Shown: positions 1 through 6,451 of the stretch, piece by piece
Numbering within the stretch: the first letter of the stretch is position 1
How the letters are laid out: each line of letters opens with the position of its first letter
Origin: an uncultured Lachnospiraceae bacterium
GTDB taxonomy: Bacteria > Bacillota > Clostridia > Lachnospirales > Lachnospiraceae
NCBI GenBank assembly: GCA_902803015.1
Contig: CADCOL010000021.1
Coordinates: 1-7,739, forward strand
DNA length: 7,739 nucleotides
Direction: 5' to 3'
Position numbers and translations under genes: made by a program
The notes under the pieces: model-generated
Seen by the model: only the letters and a program-made list of their open reading frames with translations
Told to the model about the DNA's origin: nothing
Databases searched by the model: none

Positions 1-1
1 G

Positions 2-244
2 ATTCGTATTGAGACGCGTGATCTGAAGGCACAACAGAAGAAGGAATTAAATGCCCTTCAGAACAAGGCCGTCAACAGCGGTGCACAAAGAGATCGTGCC
101 AATGCTGTAACCGGCAAGAATCCGGCGGTACACACCAGACCTCGTTCGAATACCGTAAATGGAAAGCCTCAACCGAAAGCACAGGGCGATCAGCCGGAAG
201 GTCCGAATGCCGGACGTGCCATGAACGGACCGAAAGGATTTTAA
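2..244 (+). CDS. C-terminal end of an unidentified hydrophilic protein (5' end outside window)
   Basis: An open frame runs from the left window edge for 80 codons to TAA at 242-244, with no start needed inside the window. The visible tail is strongly hydrophilic. It has a Lys/Gln-rich stretch that looks helical (about the first 25 residues) followed by a Gly/Asn/Pro/Gln-rich tail ending in NGPKGF, probably disordered. There is no membrane segment, no catalytic motif and no family I recognise. It lies on the same strand as all following genes, 144 bp before the next start. Its N/P/Q-rich tail resembles in composition the N-terminus of the next protein, but I see no alignable similarity. Other-strand frames across this stretch read as Arg/Cys/Leu-rich shadow sequence. 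Confidence 0.7.
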   Translation: MRIETRDLKAQQKKELNALQNKAVNSGAQRDRANAVTGKNPAVHTRPRSNTVNGKPQPKAQGDQPEGPNAGRAMNGPKGF

Positions 245-281
245 AATAAATATAAAAATCCTTAAAAAAAGCACATTCTTG

Positions 282-310
282 TTGGACAAATGTTGGACAT
301 GTAATGTTAT
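282..310 (+). promoter_or_regulatory. weak candidate promoter upstream of the 745-aa gene
   Basis: A TTGGAC (282-287) resembles a -35 box and TGTTAT (305-310) resembles a -10 box, with a 17-nt spacer. The region is AT-rich and is the only place upstream of the three-gene block with room for a promoter. The match is poor (3 of 6 and 4 of 6 to the vegetative consensus). The octamer GTTGGACA occurs twice here (281-288 and 292-299), which could equally be a regulator site. Other box choices are possible. Confidence 0.2.
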
Positions 311-336
311 AAATATGTTGTTGAAGTAATAATTTG

Positions 337-365
337 CCGGCCTTCGGCATTCTGCCGAAGACCGG
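337..365 (+). promoter_or_regulatory. GC-rich hairpin in the leader of the 745-aa gene
   Basis: An inverted repeat with arms 337-349 and 353-365 pairs at 12 of 13 positions (only C341/A361 is mismatched) around a 3-nt TTC loop. It stands out in an otherwise AT-rich gap. It ends 12 nt before the AGAGG ribosome-binding site and 23 nt before the ATG. No T-run follows on the + strand (the next bases are AATCAATAAATC), so it does not look like a Rho-independent terminator. A 5'-leader structure that stabilises mRNA or controls expression, or a protein-binding dyad, is more likely. Confidence 0.5.
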
Positions 366-388
366 AATCAATAAATCAGAGGTTCCTT

Positions 389-2626
389 ATGGATAATCAG
401 AACTTACTCAGAAGAGACAGTAATCGAAATCAGAATAATCAAAACGGGAATAACCCGCCGGGACCGCAACAGAACAATCCCGTACAGAATAATCCGGTTC
501 AGAATCAGGTTCAGCCGCAACCCCAGCCGCAGCCCGAAGCTCCCAAAGAAGAGGAAATCAAGGGCCGTACTTTAAAGACCGATAACGAGCTTAAAGTCAG
601 GGGCAAGAGAGTTGCAGCGGATTTAAAAGGTTCGGAATTATGGATGCGCGGCAGCGAAGAGTTTAAGAACGCGAAGAGTAAGTATGACCGTGTTCAGAAA
701 CTCTGGGCCGAGTATGCGGCAAAAGAGAATCCCACCGAGGAAGAAGCAAGAAAACTCCGAGGTGAGATGCTCAATGCGCTCTATATGGCGGATAAATATC
801 TCGGTAAGAAATATGAGGATAAGGATACCAGCAAGAACGCTACCAAACGTAAGGAATCCATGGCAAATGCTTTTAACCAGCTGGAAGAACAGATTGCGGT
901 CATGGATTCCAAACTTGAGGAAATCAGAAAGCAGCCGGCACCGAGTGTCAAAAAGATTTCCTCGAATACAAACGATGCGTTAAAGCAGATGAAGGACGCA
1001 AAACTGTTCCTTCGAGGCAGTGAAGAATATGATAAGGCGCTCGAAGAATTCGAAAAGGCGCAGAAGAAGATGGAGGCCCTGAACAAGAAATATGCAGGGA
1101 AAGAAGACCAGATTCCGACGACCGAAATCGAAGATGTCAGGGAGCAGTTTAAGAATGCCAGAGAAAAGCTTGCAACCTACTGCTATAAAAAAGACGGCGA
1201 TGTCGTTAAGGAAAATACGCATAAACGTGTAAACGCGTCCAGAGGCGCAATTGCAGTCTGCGATCAGACACTGCGCAAGATGGATGAGTTGGAGGAGGCG
1301 TGGGAAAAATCACCGGCCAAAACCAACGAACAGATTAAAAAAGATTTTGATAAGGCGATTGCGGAATTGGATGTTGCCGATAAACTTACGACCGGCAGCA
1401 AGGAATTCAAAATTGCCGCTGCAACGTTCTATCAGTCCACTAAAGCGATGGACAAAGTAATAAAAGCCGAAGCTGGCGGTAAGGAACTCGATTTCGAAAC
1501 GCTTGCTTCGCTGGAATACAATTGCAATTTAAGCGAGAAAAAGATCGACGAGTATCTTGATACAAAGAAGGGCAAGAAACTTTCCTCCACCGCTCAGACG
1601 CGTGTGGATGCCATGAAGACGTCAAAGAACGCCATCCGCGAAAACCGCAAGATGATTAAGGAAAAGTATAAAGTCCTGCAGGAAAAAGCGGTTGCAATGA
1701 CCGAAGAAAACTTAGGCATTTCGGATGATAAGGTTGTTACAAACCTGAAAGAATATCATAAGCATGTAGACGGAAAGCGTGTATGGTTCGGAAGTCAGGA
1801 ATTCAAAGACGGCATGAATGCATACGACGACGTGACCAGAAAAGCGCAGGAAAGAGCCGACAGCGGAAAAGAACTTTCCGAAAAAGAGCTGAAAACCGAT
1901 ATCGAAGAGTACAAAAAAGCACTTGAAAAGATGAAGAAGTACATCGTTCGAAAGACCGAGCAGCTCAAGGATAAAGGAAAGCTGGATGCAAAGAGCAAGG
2001 TCCGTTTGGAAGAGATGCGAAAAGCGTATACCAATACCGCAATCCGAATTGCCCGTGCGGAAGCAAAGCTTCAGGCGAAGGATAAAAAGACCATCGAAGC
2101 GGACAACAGGAAGATTCGTCAGCGCGTAAAAGATTACGACAAGAGCATTCGCGGTAAGACCGGTATCGATAAGATTTCCGCAATGTTCTGCTCCAATGCG
2201 GCTGTCACGTTGGAACGTTACGGTAACCAAAAGAGCAATCAAATGACTAAAGCGGAAATCGTCGGAGCAAGAAGAGCGCTTGCTACTCTGCTGCTTGAAG
2301 AAAAACTGAAAGGCAAGGAAGGCGAGAAGCTTAAAGAGGCAATTGCTCCAAAGACTTTGAAGAACTATAGCAAGATGATCAACCAGATTGCGAATTCGAA
2401 GGAGTTTAAGGAACTCTTCCCGGACAACAAGATTAACAAGGAAACCATTCGAAAGATTATGTCCGATCCGAAAGAACTGAAGAGGAACCTGAACACGTAT
2501 AACGAACTGGTTGCAAAGACCGGAGAGAAACAGAAGAACAAAGAAGCAAACATGGAAAAGAACCAGACCAAGAACCAGGAAATCGAAATGCAGGATCTTG
2601 GCAAGAAGAAAGGTCCGGCAAAGTAA
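389..2626 (+). CDS. unrecognised 745-aa helical repeat protein
   Basis: I do not recognise a named family. The ATG follows AGAGG (378-382) with 6-nt spacing. Residues 13-50 are an Asn/Gln/Pro-rich, probably disordered tract. Residues 78-562 hold four diverged tandem units built around GSEEF (88), GSEEY (210), GSKEF (336) and GSQEF (468), spaced 122, 126 and 132 residues apart. Each unit reads as helix, GS turn, helix, polar linker, helix, then a T/S-x-x-R helix (R154, R280, R405, R539). Residues about 593-710 form a different helical C-terminal module that is also present in the next protein. The last 35 residues are a Lys/Asn/Gln-rich tail. There is no signal peptide, membrane segment or enzyme motif, so it is probably a cytosolic structural, scaffold or interaction protein (inference). 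It is first of a tight same-strand group, with a 50-bp gap to the next gene. The reading frame is secure; the function is unknown. Confidence 0.9.
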   Translation: MDNQNLLRRDSNRNQNNQNGNNPPGPQQNNPVQNNPVQNQVQPQPQPQPEAPKEEEIKGRTLKTDNELKVRGKRVAADLKGSELWMRGSEEFKNAKSKYDRVQKLWAEYAAKENPTEEEARKLRGEMLNALYMADKYLGKKYEDKDTSKNATKRKESMANAFNQLEEQIAVMDSKLEEIRKQPAPSVKKISSNTNDALKQMKDAKLFLRGSEEYDKALEEFEKAQKKMEALNKKYAGKEDQIPTTEIEDVREQFKNAREKLATYCYKKDGDVVKENTHKRVNASRGAIAVCDQTLRKMDELEEAWEKSPAKTNEQIKKDFDKAIAELDVADKLTTGSKEFKIAAATFYQSTKAMDKVIKAEAGGKELDFETLASLEYNCNLSEKKIDEYLDTKKGKKLSSTAQTRVDAMKTSKNAIRENRKMIKEKYKVLQEKAVAMTEENLGISDDKVVTNLKEYHKHVDGKRVWFGSQEFKDGMNAYDDVTRKAQERADSGKELSEKELKTDIEEYKKALEKMKKYIVRKTEQLKDKGKLDAKSKVRLEEMRKAYTNTAIRIARAEAKLQAKDKKTIEADNRKIRQRVKDYDKSIRGKTGIDKISAMFCSNAAVTLERYGNQKSNQMTKAEIVGARRALATLLLEEKLKGKEGEKLKEAIAPKTLKNYSKMINQIANSKEFKELFPDNKINKETIRKIMSDPKELKRNLNTYNELVAKTGEKQKNKEANMEKNQTKNQEIEMQDLGKKKGPAK
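425..538 (+). other. Asn/Gln/Pro-rich low-complexity N-terminal tract
   Basis: Residues 13-50 of the 745-aa protein are almost only N, Q, P, G and V. They include a tandem NNPVQ-NNPVQ-NQVQ and a QPQPQPQP run. The synonymous codons vary between copies (CCG/CCC, CAA/CAG, AAC/AAT), so the repeat is better conserved as peptide than as DNA. That argues against very recent replication slippage. It is likely a flexible linker or an extended arm. Confidence 0.7.
620..2074 (+). repeat. four tandem GS-x-E-(F/Y) helical units in the 745-aa protein
   Basis: The units lie at about residues 78-180, 198-305, 324-430 and 456-562 (DNA about 620-928, 980-1303, 1358-1678 and 1754-2074). Shared landmarks are the GS-x-E-(F/Y) turn, a charged 20-residue helix after it, a linker often containing GKEL or similar, a second helix, then T/S-x-x-R followed by a helix. 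The distance from the GS glycine to the landmark Arg is 66, 70, 69 and 71 residues. The DNA copies are well diverged, so the duplication is old. Boundaries are by eye. Confidence 0.7.
2165..2518 (+). other. C-terminal module of the 745-aa protein, shared with the 292-aa protein
   Basis: Residues about 593-710 depart from the GS repeat pattern. The core reads LLLEEKL, then a charged segment ending GEKLKEAIAPK, then INQIANSKEFKEL (664-676), then a DPKELKRN segment (693-700). The neighbouring 292-aa protein has the same order: IALYDRL, GEKFFENF, IQSIATSTEFKRA (218-230), DPAAPKKLWN. The match is by eye, with one short gap, and no function is known to me. Confidence 0.6.
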
Positions 2627-2634
2627 AGGACAGA

Positions 2635-2646
2635 CTACAATTGTAG
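2635..2646. promoter_or_regulatory. 12-bp perfect palindrome between the 745-aa and 292-aa genes
   Basis: CTACAATTGTAG is a perfect palindrome, 8 bp after the TAA and 30 bp before the next ATG. It is flanked by two copies of AGGACA (2627-2632 and 2645-2650). It has no central loop, so it suits a dimeric DNA-binding protein better than an RNA hairpin. It may be an operator or simply chance in an AT-rich spacer. No convincing promoter boxes accompany it. Confidence 0.25.
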
Positions 2647-2676
2647 GACAAATAGAAGCTAAGGGAAATTTGGCAT

Positions 2677-3555
2677 ATGGACGGTATTACAAATTCCAAT
2701 TTGAATAAAACGAATACTGCGGAATTCAGTCCGAAAGAACGCCTGGAAAAAATCACCGCCAGAATGGCGGAAACACGCCTTCCCGCAAACCGTATCTATG
2801 AAGCGATGCGCGTGCAGCTGGAAGGTTTAAGAAGAGAGTTTGAGCGTTTTGGCGGAACTTTTTTCCGCGAACAGGAGCAGAAGGATTTAACCGAACGCAT
2901 GGATTCCATTCTCAAGTTATCCGATATCTATGAGAAGACGAATCGTCGGGCGGGATATTCTCCGGATGCGATAAAACAGGAAGAAAGCGTTAAACAGGTA
3001 ATTGCGACCATCGAAGAACAGAAGCTCTATGTAAAACAGCATTCTGTGGAGAATGAAATCGTGTCTGCAAAGAACCTTGCAAAAGAGTATTCCGAAGCGG
3101 TTCGTAAGAGCACCGAAAGCTATGTGGTATCCCTTCGCGAACTCGGAAACATGAGTAACGCAAGAGAAAACGAAGCGGGAAAAGGTGCAACGTTTGACGA
3201 AAGAGCCTGCGACAAGATTCGGATCGGTATGGCTGCGATTGCACTTTATGACAGACTTACGGATCCGGACGGCGGCGAGAAATTCTTCGAGAATTTTGTC
3301 CGTCCGCAAAAAGATTTCGGAAAGGCGATTCAGTCGATTGCCACGTCAACGGAATTTAAGAGAGCGACGGTAGGGATTATGACGACGGACGGGGTGAAAG
3401 GTTTCACCGCCGATCCGGCAGCGCCGAAGAAACTCTGGAATTCCTTTGAGAAGGAAATCATGAAGAAACAGGCTTCGCCTGTAAAAGAACACGGCAAAGA
3501 AATCAATCGGGACGCGGCAAAGGAAGCCGCAAAAACTGCAACAAAAATGATGTAA
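2677..3555 (+). CDS. unrecognised 292-aa helical protein
   Basis: No named family recognised. The ATG is preceded by AAGGGA (2661-2666) at a rather long 10-nt spacing, and there is no other sensible in-frame start nearby. The protein is almost entirely predicted helical and charged, with one Cys (178) and no signal peptide or membrane segment. Residues about 45-165 have a helix-linker-helix rhythm loosely like the GS repeats of the preceding protein, but the GS motif itself is missing. Residues about 170-264 match the C-terminal module of that protein (IQSIATSTEFKRA at 218-230; DPAAPKK at 246-252). The tail is Lys/Ala-rich. Its stop codon overlaps the ribosome-binding site of the next gene, so the two are probably translated together. 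It may be a shorter paralogue or partner of the flanking large proteins (inference). Confidence 0.88.
   Translation: MDGITNSNLNKTNTAEFSPKERLEKITARMAETRLPANRIYEAMRVQLEGLRREFERFGGTFFREQEQKDLTERMDSILKLSDIYEKTNRRAGYSPDAIKQEESVKQVIATIEEQKLYVKQHSVENEIVSAKNLAKEYSEAVRKSTESYVVSLRELGNMSNARENEAGKGATFDERACDKIRIGMAAIALYDRLTDPDGGEKFFENFVRPQKDFGKAIQSIATSTEFKRATVGIMTTDGVKGFTADPAAPKKLWNSFEKEIMKKQASPVKEHGKEINRDAAKEAAKTATKMM
3184..3468 (+). other. C-terminal module of the 292-aa protein, shared with the 745-aa protein
   Basis: Residues about 170-264. The order of short matches is the same as in residues about 618-710 of the upstream protein: a helix with IALYDRL, GEKFFENF, IQSIATSTEFKRA, then a DP-containing segment and a final Lys-rich helix. 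The helix at 175-193 also resembles the landmark-Arg helix of the GS units and the 359-375 helix of the 730-aa protein. Confidence 0.55.
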
Positions 3556-3560
3556 GGAGA
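3553..3560 (+). promoter_or_regulatory. ribosome-binding site overlapping a stop codon
   Basis: TAAGGAGA contains the TAA of the 292-aa gene (3553-3555) and a near-consensus Shine-Dalgarno sequence, 7 nt before the ATG at 3568. Ribosomes ending on the upstream gene sit directly on this site, so translation of the two genes is probably coupled. It also fixes the start of the 730-aa gene. Confidence 0.8.
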
Positions 3561-3567
3561 TAGAATC

Positions 3568-5760
3568 ATGCCGGCTAGTGAAGGACTCAGTTCATATTTT
3601 AAAAAATTGGACAGAACTCAGAAAATGCACTTTCTGATGGATTTAAACATGGCCTCGAAGCAGACCGTGCTTCAGGATGAATACGAGGAATCCCGTAAGG
3701 AATTGTTTCAGGAGTTTTTTTCTCCGAAGAACGATCAGGGAGAACTTGATACTGCCGAGCTTGGACAGCGCCTCGGCGAACTTTGCATTTATAAAGCCAG
3801 ACTCGAAGAAGCATTCGGAGAAGAGGTACAGAAGCAGTTCCATGCGCTTACCGATGAGCAAACGGAGGGCTTAAGTGCGGACGAAAAGATGGCGGTTGCG
3901 GTACAGAAAGCGGCAAACGAATCCGTAGTCGGACTTAAGATTAAAATTGTCAATAATTTTATCAAAGACGATCTTTTGGGCGGCGGTTTATTATCGCCGG
4001 CTGACCGCAACAAGTTCCTGGAAAGCAACAAAATTACGCCGAAAACCGCAAGAACGAAGGACATGCTTCCCGAAGCGGAAAAGGCAAACAATGCGGCATT
4101 TATGGAGAAGCTTAAAGATGTGGATACCCGATTTAAAGCGGTATACGAAGAAAGCATCCGAAGAAGAAAAGATCAGGAGAAAAGAACAAACGGAGAAACC
4201 AATTTCAAATTCGGAATTTTGTATCCGGTGGAATTGAAACTTCTTGCTTCCGAAAAGGTGCAGAATCTGATTAAACCCAGTGCCGAGAAGGAGAGCGATA
4301 TTTATGCCGCAAATACCGAATTTGGGCATAATCTGGCAGGACAGATCGATCAGTATAACAGAGAAGGCCTTTCGATTGTTGCATTGGGAGAGACCGTAAA
4401 CCCGGTTGTGGTCGGTAAGGTTCATTCGATCTTAAGCAGCACGGGTAAGGGCGATGCATGGTGGCATAAGAACAACAGCGAGAAGTTTGAAGATGTCATC
4501 AAATACGTAAGCGCATACGAAACGGTTGCATCGAAAAAAGGCGTAAGCGCGAAGACTCTTGATGAAGCCGGTGCAGGTATCGTAAAAGTCGGACTTGCAT
4601 ACGTGGAAGGCAAGGAAAAGGTTCGTGACAGCAAATTCGGACGTGAACGTTTCGATGCGGTTATGACGGCACTCGCGGTATATATGGACAGAGCCGAGTT
4701 CAAAGCGCTCTTAAACAAGATTAACAAAAAGCGCGGATTGACCGGAAAGCCGGAGGATCCGAATTATGTATCGGTTGAAAAGTACTTACAGAAAGCCAAT
4801 GCTTATTCCAGAAAGATTCCGATGAGCGAGAAAGCATCCGAAAAGATTATTGAGGATGCGGTTCGTTTCTCACCGCTTGTAGGTTCTCAGATTTATTATC
4901 TGCAGAATATGAAGGGTATCGGTGACAAGCCGCTTAATAACAGGGACTTTGCAACACTGGCATCCGGGGCGGCCAAAGAGGAAGGCAAAGACCCGAAGGA
5001 AGTAGCATACAAGGCTTTAGTGGAATACAATAGCGGCAATAAGGAATCGCTTGCAAAGCTGATTGCGGATTCCATTAAGAAATTTGCAAAAGAAAACAAC
5101 GGTAAAGAAGAAGTCGGTACGGACTGGATTCTGAACGGTGAAAAAATCGCCAACCTTTTTTCCTTCCTTGAAAACGACCCCGAGCTTCTTGAAAAGGCAA
5201 CGGAATCGGGACTGACCAACGAAGATGTGTTGTTTGCAAAAGGTGTTGTGGAAGCTTCCAAGATTATGTCCAAGGCGGAAATGGCGGAACAGCTTCTTAA
5301 GTCGGATGAGGAATTAAAGCCGGAAGAGAAGAGAAACCTTTATGTGGATATGATGAAGGGATTCTACATAAATACCAAGTTTTCGATGGAAACCGGTTTC
5401 AAGGATGCAAAACGCGATGATATTAATATGGCACACAATGTGAATGATATTGATTTCATCATGCAGAGGAAGAATACCGCGGTAAGACAGCATGCGAAGG
5501 ATGTATACCGCGGAGAGAAGAGAGAGTATTCTTCCGTGATTAAGGGACTCGGCGATCCTGCGAACCGCAAAGCACTCGATGCCGGATGTAAGAATGTGGC
5601 GAATGAGATGAAACCCGAGACGAAGAAGTTGGACAAGGCCAGAGGAGAAATGCAGGATTATGATTTCCAGTCCAGAAAGGTTACCAATGCCGTGAATGCT
5701 GAACTGGAGAATGCAAATAAGGCGCAGAAAACTTCTCAGGTTCTGGCACAGCCGAAGTAA
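3568..5760 (+). CDS. unrecognised 730-aa helical protein with one GS-type unit
   Basis: No named family recognised. The start is fixed by TAAGGAGA 7 nt upstream. The protein is mostly helical and charged, with two Cys (73 and 674), no signal peptide and no membrane segment. A Gly-rich LLGGGLL (136-142) interrupts the N-terminal half. Residues about 292-378 resemble one repeat unit of the 745-aa protein: WWHKNNSEKF (298-307) matches the WFGSQEF region, and RFDAVMTAL (361-369) matches the landmark-Arg helix. The 58-residue spacing is shorter than the 66-71 seen in that protein. Residues about 400-600 are a further helical region unlike the repeats. The last 50 residues are polar and probably flexible. 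It lies 12 bp after the 292-aa gene and 23 bp before a membrane protease gene, so it is likely in one transcript with both. The role is unknown; a cytosolic assembly or partner protein is a guess. Confidence 0.9.
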   Translation: MPASEGLSSYFKKLDRTQKMHFLMDLNMASKQTVLQDEYEESRKELFQEFFSPKNDQGELDTAELGQRLGELCIYKARLEEAFGEEVQKQFHALTDEQTEGLSADEKMAVAVQKAANESVVGLKIKIVNNFIKDDLLGGGLLSPADRNKFLESNKITPKTARTKDMLPEAEKANNAAFMEKLKDVDTRFKAVYEESIRRRKDQEKRTNGETNFKFGILYPVELKLLASEKVQNLIKPSAEKESDIYAANTEFGHNLAGQIDQYNREGLSIVALGETVNPVVVGKVHSILSSTGKGDAWWHKNNSEKFEDVIKYVSAYETVASKKGVSAKTLDEAGAGIVKVGLAYVEGKEKVRDSKFGRERFDAVMTALAVYMDRAEFKALLNKINKKRGLTGKPEDPNYVSVEKYLQKANAYSRKIPMSEKASEKIIEDAVRFSPLVGSQIYYLQNMKGIGDKPLNNRDFATLASGAAKEEGKDPKEVAYKALVEYNSGNKESLAKLIADSIKKFAKENNGKEEVGTDWILNGEKIANLFSFLENDPELLEKATESGLTNEDVLFAKGVVEASKIMSKAEMAEQLLKSDEELKPEEKRNLYVDMMKGFYINTKFSMETGFKDAKRDDINMAHNVNDIDFIMQRKNTAVRQHAKDVYRGEKREYSSVIKGLGDPANRKALDAGCKNVANEMKPETKKLDKARGEMQDYDFQSRKVTNAVNAELENANKAQKTSQVLAQPK
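4441..4701 (+). other. divergent GS-type helical unit inside the 730-aa protein
   Basis: Residues about 292-378. Landmarks in order are W298/W299, NSEKF (303-307), an amphipathic helix to about 323, a short KKGVSAKTLDE linker, a helix ending LAYVEGKEK, then SKFGRERFDAVMTAL (355-369). The fourth unit of the 745-aa protein has VWFGSQEF, a GKELSEKEL linker, KKYIVRK and KSKVRLEEM in the same order. This is a visual alignment that needs a profile comparison. Confidence 0.5.
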
Positions 5761-5783
5761 GATTATTGTAAGAAGGACAGAGT

Positions 5784-6383
5784 ATGCTGCAACGACTCAT
5801 TGCCGCTGCGATCAGCGCCGGCATCATCATTTTAATCGTTCCCGTGGTAGGATTGCTGATTGATTTTATCACCGAGGAAATTGCGAAGAGCCTGGCCAAA
5901 GGGGTAGGTGTGAGTGTTGCAATCTTCATCATGGATTATCTGACCTTTATCGGAACGATTCATCACGAACTTTCGCATGCACTGTATGCATTAATAACCG
6001 GGGCGAAGGTCACCAAAGTCGAGGTCTTCAAACCGACCGGAAATCGCCTGGGGTGTGTGGAATTCAAACCCCGCGGAAACTGGATTACCAAGTCTTTGCA
6101 GTATACGTTTTCGGCGGTGGCGCCGACGGTACAGGGCTTTGTTTCGGAGGTACTTTTGTATAAACTTTTTACGTATCTCCAGGGTCCGTTGTGGCTTAAA
6201 ATTGTCATCGGATATGTGATGGCATCGATTTTTATTCATATGACGATGAGTAGCGCGGATGTAAAGGCGGCTTGGAAGGGGCTGCCTTTTGTCGCGCTTT
6301 TGATTCTTGTAATCTGCTTCGCGTTTGGTGTGGATCTTCTGAGCGTATTTCAGGGATTCTTCGCATCGACCGGAGTTGCTTAA
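5784..6383 (+). CDS. membrane zinc metalloprotease, M50-like
   Basis: Small integral membrane protein of 199 aa with HELSH at residues 61-65 (the HExxH zinc-binding and catalytic motif), placed at the end of a hydrophobic segment and followed by ALYALITGAKV. This arrangement is typical of M50 (site-2-protease) and M50B-like peptidases, which cut substrates in or near the membrane. A conserved-looking SSADVKAAWKG (156-166) could supply the third zinc ligand through D159. Hydrophobic segments lie at about 4-26, 41-59, 104-130, 137-153 and 167-187. The usual NPDG motif of classical site-2 proteases is absent and there is no PDZ domain, so it is a minimal version. AGAAGGA (5771-5777) precedes the ATG by 6 nt. 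It lies 23 bp after the 730-aa gene and is probably the last gene of that transcript. Its substrate is unknown; neighbouring products are candidates only by position. Confidence 0.8.
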   Translation: MLQRLIAAAISAGIIILIVPVVGLLIDFITEEIAKSLAKGVGVSVAIFIMDYLTFIGTIHHELSHALYALITGAKVTKVEVFKPTGNRLGCVEFKPRGNWITKSLQYTFSAVAPTVQGFVSEVLLYKLFTYLQGPLWLKIVIGYVMASIFIHMTMSSADVKAAWKGLPFVALLILVICFAFGVDLLSVFQGFFASTGVA

Positions 6384-6416
6384 ACTTCTGCGGGACAGGA
6401 ATGCGTACCATTTTTG

Positions 6417-6451
6417 CCCCAAAAGGGGTATAATATTCCGAGTGGGATATT
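6417..6451 (+). promoter_or_regulatory. candidate promoter of the phosphatase gene with flanking inverted repeats
   Basis: A perfect TATAAT lies at 6429-6434, about 50 nt before the ATG, which suits a start of transcription near 6441. It is preceded by CCCC-AAAA-GGGG (6417-6428) and overlapped by an inverted repeat with arms 6432-6439 and 6444-6451 (8 bp with one G-T pair, GAGT between). No good -35 box is found at 16-18 nt upstream; GTACCA at 18 nt is the best at 3 of 6. The promoter may therefore be weak or activator-dependent, or the TATAAT may be fortuitous. Confidence 0.4.

Noticed and set aside
234..263. 9-bp inverted repeat AAGGATTTT / AAAATCCTT around the end of the partial first gene, as a terminator
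   Set aside because: The stem is AT-rich with a 12-nt loop and is followed by an A-run, not a T-run, on the + strand. Nothing on the - strand needs a terminator here.
1769..1798. WFG at residues 466-468 as a WXG100-type secretion (type VII) signature
   Set aside because: Only one of the four repeat units has W-x-G, the protein is far longer than WXG100 proteins, and no secretion-system gene is visible in the window.
1712..2242. 176-codon open frame on the - strand inside the 745-aa gene
   Set aside because: It lies wholly within a well-supported + strand gene. Its product is Phe/Leu/Cys-rich shadow sequence with no motif, and the frame probably stays open because of the Lys/Glu-rich codon use opposite.
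3991..4425. 144-codon - strand frame inside the 730-aa gene (also 3789-4157 and 4896-5273)
   Set aside because: All lie inside a long + strand gene with a strong ribosome-binding site, and their products are Ser/Phe/Leu-rich shadow translations.
6411..6428. TTTTTGCCCCAAAAGGGG as a terminator of the protease operon
   Set aside because: The stem is only 4 bp and the T-run comes before it, not after. It sits immediately before a TATAAT, so a promoter element is a better reading.
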